Below are positions 57,794 through 64,000 of a stretch of 64,000 nucleotides of DNA, in pieces. The stretch's first letter is position 1; the number at the start of each line of letters is the position of its first letter. This DNA is from Rhyacophila brunnea (taxonomy: Eukaryota; Arthropoda; Insecta; Trichoptera; Rhyacophilidae), in NCBI GenBank assembly GCA_022495005.1, contig JAGYXB010000440.1:496001-560000 (forward strand), given 5' to 3'. The notes under the pieces are model-generated. The model was not told where the DNA came from and made no database searches. It saw only the letters and a list, made by a program, of their open reading frames with translations. Position numbers and translations under genes: made by a program.

Positions 57794-58059
57794 TAAATGT
57801 ACTAAAAATTTCTTGTTATGTTTTCCTGGAAATATTTTATTTGAAGATACACTGAGTTTCATATACGGTTATGTGTATTATAATTCCATTTCTTACAAAC
57901 ATTAATCATTAATTTTATGCGGTAGGTATTACTTACATTTTAAAACATGATTCATAAAAAAAGAGAATACATAGATACAAGTTAATAACATTAAGCGATT
58001 TACATAAAGTATACAATTTAAATACCTATATAATTTATATATATTATTATATGCATCAT

Positions 58060-58395
58060 ATCTTCCTAACTGAACTAACCTGCCATTGAGAATGCCAATT
58101 GGGGGGGCAATAAGTCTGTTGAACCAAACACTTCGGATATTGACATATTCCACCTGCGCGATGATGAGTATAAGATGGTCATTGTTTTATAAATTCTTAA
58201 AATAGGGTCTACTTAGCTCATTCGGTGTACTTACTTTCTTGTATATAATTTATAAATATATATATTTTTTGTTGTATTTACACTTTTCTTTTGTTTAATA
58301 ACTTCATATAATACTGTTTTAATAATATTTCTTTGTTTCTAAATGTCATATTGTGAACGTCTTAAATTGTTGAAAAAGTTCACTATATGTAAAAA
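58060..58395 (+). repeat. Dispersed repeat shared with 21712-22070
   Basis: Plus-strand counterpart of the minus-strand sequence at 21712-22070. Both contain gatattgacatattccacct-like and aaatgtcatattgtgaacgtc segments. A poly-A-like run (gtaaaaaaaaaa) follows near 58390, which would suit a retroposon 3' end. Confidence 0.55.
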
Positions 58396-58849
58396 AAAAA
58401 ATCTCCTTTTTCTCAGGATACCTCAAGTGTATACCTATCAAAAACGTGACCGCATTACCTCTTTGGATTCATATGCCTATCCGCTATCTTGTGTACTTAA
58501 CTGAGCTGCACTCACCTGCTCTGTTATCCAACTCACAACCAATCTCTGCTACCGTCCTCATTCTACCGTTTTCCGGTTCCAAACTTTTCGAAACCCAGAG
58601 GAAAGAATATATTAAATGTTGAGAGAATATTATATACCATAACATTACCATGCATTTAAAGCATCATGACACCACTGTTATCTTTGTAAATCATAAAGTA
58701 TAGTGTCCCTACTAGCTTTGTACTCATACGCTAAATCCATCAAGCTGTAAACACCAAGGAGACCATTCCGAAAATTAAATTTGTCACTATTACTATATAC
58801 TAGTTTCCAATACTGTTGAATGAAAGCCATTGGTAGATTTTATAAGTTA

Positions 58850-59040
58850 AAAGACTGCGGTGGGTGGGTTATATCAAAAGAACTCCAGATGATAGCACAT
58901 GAAAGGTCCTGGCCTGGTGTATACCCCAGCGGAAGTTATTTAGAAGTCGACAAAGAAAGACTTGTATTGACATGGACGCAAGGATTGGATCGGTGTGGGA
59001 AAGCCTGGAAATTGGAGAAGGCTGGCTAGGGTTAGTAATC
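58850..59040 (+). mobile_element. Possible non-LTR retrotransposon C-terminal scrap
   Basis: The order GWV, then RSWPGV, TW/DMDARIG and WKLEKAGWLG in shifting frames faintly follows the RW.GH..R, GRP..RW, NW...A tail of reverse-transcriptase proteins. No clean ORF; weak evidence. Confidence 0.3.
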
Positions 59041-59044
59041 AAAA

Positions 59045-62000
59045 CAAACCACTTGCAGAAAAAGATAAATTCCGTCTTGTGATGTAGATAGCGTATAGGA
59101 AAGTACAATTACTGTCTTCTCTTTGATGGCCTTTTGTCTGAAAAATTCAACGTAACCTGATCTCGCGTCAATGTATGAATGTAATATATATAATATTATG
59201 AAATCCGGTACCTTGGTAGTTGATAGCTTTTCTAGTTGGTTATAAATCAATAAATGTAAGAAAAATCACAAGTTATACAGTTCGCTACCAACTGATATTG
59301 TAATTGTCCGTTTTCTTACTTTCCCTATGTTTGTATTATTCACGGGATTACATTTATTTTACCGGAGTGTTTCATTTCTTTTATCCCTACCTACACAATT
59401 TATTCAAATTAAATTACGAATACCCTTAAAGACTGTTTATTATTATTATTAGACTTCAAGATTAATAAAGTTTTTGAAACAGGAATCTATTTATCACAAA
59501 AAGTGTGTTTAAACAAAGCTCAACTAAATTCCCGAACGTTCTAAAAGCATACCGATCTTGTTGGAGTAAAGTTGTACTACGTACATAAAAGGAATAAATA
59601 GAATTTTCTTGGAGATAGATTGTTTAGAAAGATTTATGTGTGTAGGTATATGTCGTACGTGGATTTGTTATACCGGATTGCATTTAGGTCTCCAGGGAAG
59701 TGGTAGACGAGTAAACTAGATTGTTGTTTTCTCATTCTTATATTTTCTTTTGGATTTCTTGATTGAATTCACGTTTAAAGCTTTTATCTACCAGCTATGC
59801 AGTAAGGTATTTAGTTTTATAATATTCACTTAGTCAAACATCTATGCTTTAGGTATAATCCATCGTGGTGTTTTCGGTAGAGCTGATTTTCAGCAGATCC
59901 ATGCATTTAAGAGCGAATCCCGTTAGCTTTTAGACATATTTATATTATGCCCTTTTCTATCACATGTATATATATGAATCTAAAGAAGGGTTCAGTTAAT
60001 AATATAAAATCGATTCGCATTAAAGCGGTGGGTGTTCATATAGTTTTAATCAGACTATACTGCCTCCCAGAGAGTGTAGGTTATGAGACTTTTTTAATAA
60101 ATTATTTAGCTATTTCCTTGACCCATTATGTATTTTCTCTAGATGAAACACACAGTTAAAAGCAACATCTGAATTTACTAGACGCTGTTTTCGAACACGT
60201 GATCCACTTATATAGAGGCGAATACTTTACCATTTCTCTACTGTAGTGAAAATGGTTTAAACAACTCTATTACTTATGTCAATATATCTACTTTAATTTT
60301 TCGTCATTATAGGTTACGGCTGGGGGTCAATACATACATCGTATAGTTTACAATATTTTTCTATAAATTATCAATGCTAATTTCCGAAAATTGTAATTAA
60401 GTAACTCGCCCTGATAAGGGATGACGTTTGACTGCCCTTGTTTACTATTCCCGGTGCAAACCGTTGCCTAAGACTCGATTTATTGGAATATGGAGTCAGT
60501 TAAAATGTTTATTACACACATTATAACTGATTTATAACACCATTAACATTAATATTAGTCTGCATTGCAAACAACTCCTTGTTATAAGACAGTCAGAAGT
60601 TAGTTTCGTCCTAATCCTCGAAGAGGGGTTAATTTAGTGTATGTCGCCAATAAATAATATACATATAATATAATATTGTTAATCTTATCATAATATTAAC
60701 TGTATTCTGCATTCACGTAATCCTTGTTCACTGATTAGTAAACGTACGAATAAATGAGTCAACATTAAAAACAACCATATCCTATATCCGAATATATAGT
60801 AATTATATCGATTGAAAGAAAACCTTCATACTCAAACGAATTTTTTACAGTACTGGGTTATGTTATCGATTTTTTAAATGTCTAATGATGTTATTTAAAG
60901 ACATGTTTTTTCTACTTCATTTATTTTCGTAACTATACCGTTAGGTGTATAGTATTATATTCATTTACCAAGAACATTTTGTATGCCATGAAGAAAAAAA
61001 AATGCATTGTGCTATTCCGGCTACACGGCAATCCAACGTCAAAACATTTAAAGCAAAGAAATATACAATAGTATATGACTTTTAAGTAAAAAAAATGAAT
61101 CGATGTTAAAGCAGTAGGCAATGCTGATGAAAAGTTATGGAAATAGAAATAGTTATTTACTTAGTTTGTGTAAATAGCAGATCAATACAAGTCAAATAAA
61201 ATACTGGTCAATGTTGTTAAGAATCAACGACATACGGTTACAATTGGTCTACGGAGGTCTACGAAGGTCTACGATGTTTATTCGTTACAGTAATCAAAAA
61301 ATAAGCTGCGTAAAGCTTTATATTATAATGTGCTATTGTCAAAACAGTACTGCTACAATGGGTCTACGCTATGTCTACGGCGAAATTTCACAATACAAAT
61401 TTACAAGCATTGATAAATTACGGTGATAATCTACAAACTCATTCTTATTTTTACTAACATTACATCAGTTTCATTTGGGCTGAATATGTATATGTATAAT
61501 AAGTTCCTTAATTATAATGTCAACCGGTTTTTCGTATGCCCAGAGTATTAATTCGTGATGCGATGAGTATTGTATAAATTAAAGTAATAATTATTTCGAA
61601 TATTGTACTTTAAAATTCAATATGTAAATTTTCCGTGCCCGTGATTCGAACCCGAAATTCATGACTTTATTAGCGGATACTTATTTCTCTTAATATTTTT
61701 ATTTAAGTATTTTAAATTATATGTAATAAAGTTATGATTATTTTTGATCAGATCGTTTACAAATTATAAGACATACATTTTATGAACAAACATGCAACGA
61801 CTGTGACCTGGTATACATAGGAAAAACTTTTCGGTCCTCTCATATTAAAGTTTGATGCTTTGGATGCTGGGTTCACTGTATTTATTGTATATATTATTTA
61901 TTAGTTATGTCGTACCTACTCTTAACTTATTTTTGCTTCAAATATCATTCTCAAAATAACTTTTAGATATTTTTATTTTATTTTATTTAGTTTTATCTAC

Positions 62001-62926
62001 CGTTTTTCGATTTTTAAAACTTTATGATAAGGTACCTAATATTCTGAATTTTATTATAATAATAATATAATATTACTACTTATTAATACACACGATATTT
62101 GCAAACAAAATAAATCTTATTATTATAATATTATGAATTATAAAAAGATAATAATATATGCTGCTATGAAGAATATATAATATATCTATTACTTATATAT
62201 TTAGTCTTTTGGGACGTAGCTCAATAAAATGCTGTGAGTTATTTAGAGTCAACAAAGTATGGCCATGCTGCTTGGGCTACGATGAATTTGCTCCGCGATA
62301 TTGCGCCCGGATGGGTCGTTCACGGAGTAAATGGTCCACTATTGAAGTGAAAATATAGCCAATATAAAAAGTTATTTGCTTTTCCGGATTTTGGTACTGA
62401 AACTCTACCGCTCTATGGAAATTTTCTCTAGCTGTGATAATACTGATAACGTTCGTAAGAAGTTCTGATGAAAATCATGTGTGCAGTTAGGTATTCACTT
62501 ACAAAACATAAGTAACGGGTCAAAATAATAATTACATGGTGTAAATATATTTTTTTAAATTTATGTAAACGTTAAACAACCGTGCAGTAACGACTCTTCG
62601 CCACTGTGGTATATACACTATCTACTCGTAATGTGATTTATTATATTAAAATATTCATTGTTAGTTTTGTTTATTCGTATCTGTATTTTTTTATTAAAAT
62701 TGACGACGTTTACTAGAGCAGTTTGAATGATTTATCTTTTTTTGGCATAAAAAATGTTTTAAATTTTACGTGAGAACTCTATTTGAAATCCAAAAATCAG
62801 GGGCGCAATAGCAGACATATTTTTCGTACAAAATAATTCACTTTAATTATTATTACAATATTATTGTATTATGTTAAAATTAAAGATGTTTCGATTTAAC
62901 CTTCTTCTAATGTCTACATAATATAT
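59045..62926. other. No recognisable gene; minor tRNA-like scrap and short repeats
   Basis: AT-rich. ggtctacg occurs several times at 61245-61275 and again near 61360-61380. A B-box-like gattcgaaccc (minus gttcgaatcacgg) at 61640-61655 may be a SINE remnant. Nothing else is supportable. Confidence 0.4.
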
Positions 62927-63422
62927 AATAATTGCAACATAAAAATAACTTTTTATATACAACGTTTTTCAATTTTCTGATGAATCATATAAACTTGACA
63001 ATTCTATGTATTAATTATTTAGGACAGATAAGGCAATTGTCAAAAAATCATTTTTTTGGTATTTTGCAACAAACAAATATAGAATACTGAAATGTCATTT
63101 AGATTTCCATAGTAACGCACGTGTATATTAATAATTTAGTTGCTAGGACCACCCCCTTAGCAACCAATAATAGTGGATTGGATTACGGATTTCTTCCGAA
63201 ATAACTTTTCATACAAAACGGAATTAACTGAAAATTAATTCAATTCTACTTAAAGATGGCTAAAAGTATTAAAAGAATACATTGGCATTGTGTTCTGATA
63301 TATTCTAAAAGTTTCAAATGTCTAGCTAGTCGGGAAGTTAGTTAAAAATCGATTGCAAGATTTGTTATGGATAAACAACCACCGGACAAACAAGAATACG
63401 AGCTAAGAAAAACGTGGTAAAA
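62927..63422 (-). repeat. R470 copy 6 (inverted)
   Basis: Minus-strand copy from ataattgcaacataaaaataac to aaaaacgtggtaa. It carries an insertion or rearranged patch near 63000-63075 where other copies have agctagtcaagtcaag. The central hairpin is reduced (ttgctaggaccacccccttagcaa). Confidence 0.88.
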
Positions 63423-63599
63423 ATGGAGCCTAAAAACGTATATAAATAAAGTAAAACATAATAATTTGTCTATTGACAACTGTATTTATCACAGATTGAT
63501 ACTTAATATAGATTGGAGTGTCTGATTTATAATAATTGTACATAGTTCTAGTACACAGCCAATTAATTGATTAAATGCATTTTTTTTGTCATCTATATC

Positions 63600-63870
63600 G
63601 TCACCGTTCAGGCAAAAGTCACCAACCCTGAAAATGGCAGTTTTGAGTTGAGTATGTCACACGAAGCGTAAAATTATGTTCTTTAAGATGCAAAAGTCAC
63701 CACAGTACATTAGTTAGTAAAATATTGCTTAAATCCGAATTATTTGTTTTCCACTAAATGACTTTCGATAAAATCTTAACAAGCAAAAGTCATTATAGGT
63801 GAATAGACATTATTGACTCTAAAAAAATAAATCCTTCGTTATAAATATACAAGCAAAAGTCACTATACTA
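63600..63870 (+). repeat. Recurrent gcaaaagtcac motif at the right edge
   Basis: gcaaaagtcac or gcaaaagtcat occurs near 63612, 63691, 63783 and 63853, at irregular 70-90 bp spacing. The first is preceded by caggcaaaagtcaccaaccctg. The pattern resembles subterminal repeats of a transposon whose other end lies outside the window. Confidence 0.5.
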
Positions 63871-64000
63871 TGGATGGTGAGTTTTACTGATTTGTCATTT
63901 GAAAACTTCTAACACTTGTCTGACATACGCAAAAATAACCAAACAGGAATAGTTTACCTTATGTTGTTATAATAAGATCGCTTTGGTCAGATTATTAACA

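Noticed and set aside
62600..62612. cttcgccactg at about 62597-62608 as a hAT right end
   Set aside because: Only about 11 bases match the MITE end, with no further terminal repeat upstream and no partner.

Overview
The window is eukaryotic nuclear DNA, most likely from an insect. It is very AT-rich and has no operons or bacterial-type gene packing. It carries many short non-autonomous DNA transposons, tRNA-derived SINEs, 5'-truncated non-LTR retrotransposon ends and one decayed mariner transposase. Runs such as taggtacctacct and the ataatattat texture would fit an aphid or another hemipteran, but that is inference and not proven here. I recognise no host protein-coding gene. The window reads as a transposon-dense intergenic or intronic region.

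Layout. 47-9156 is one very large foldback-like DNA transposon. Its inverted termini are built from an outer array of 15-16 bp units and an inner array of 117 bp units (about 34 units on the left, about 17 on the right). A perfect 9 bp target duplication (GTCGTTACT) flanks it. A 541 bp relative with the same ends and its own perfect 9 bp duplication (GCAATGTTT) lies at 37024-37564. 9461-11138 is a PIF/Harbinger-like MITE carrying a broken mariner (D,D34D transposase with a frameshift); a complete MITE copy is at 57258-57793.

From 11 kb to 32 kb the sequence is a mosaic. It holds hAT-type elements with 8 bp duplications (14571-15149, 21274-21703, 22760-23319, 28667-29284, 29605-30401), a 161 bp Harbinger-type MITE with an empty site visible in a neighbouring duplicate (16391-16551), SINEs, and non-LTR 3' ends. 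A roughly 470 bp repeat family occurs six times across the window (11657, 25626, 30730, 32504, 38089, 62927).

From 32 kb to 48 kb come more RTE-type 3' ends, a TA-flanked MITE (42169-42560), a 286 bp satellite rich in TGACGTCA palindromes (43325-44182), a long-TIR element with an internal tandem repeat (44764-45313) and a 1.5 kb hAT-like element (45811-47359). From 48 kb to 64 kb there are a Jockey/CR1-type reverse-transcriptase C-terminus (48672-49250), further RTE and hAT copies, a possible LTR, and a right-edge cluster of a gcaaaagtcac motif.

The elements do not form a pathway. Their nesting gives a relative history: mariner is inside the Harbinger MITE, one hAT is inside an older hAT-like end, and hAT and SINE debris lies inside the giant foldback. 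The most notable object is the foldback family with satellite-like termini.
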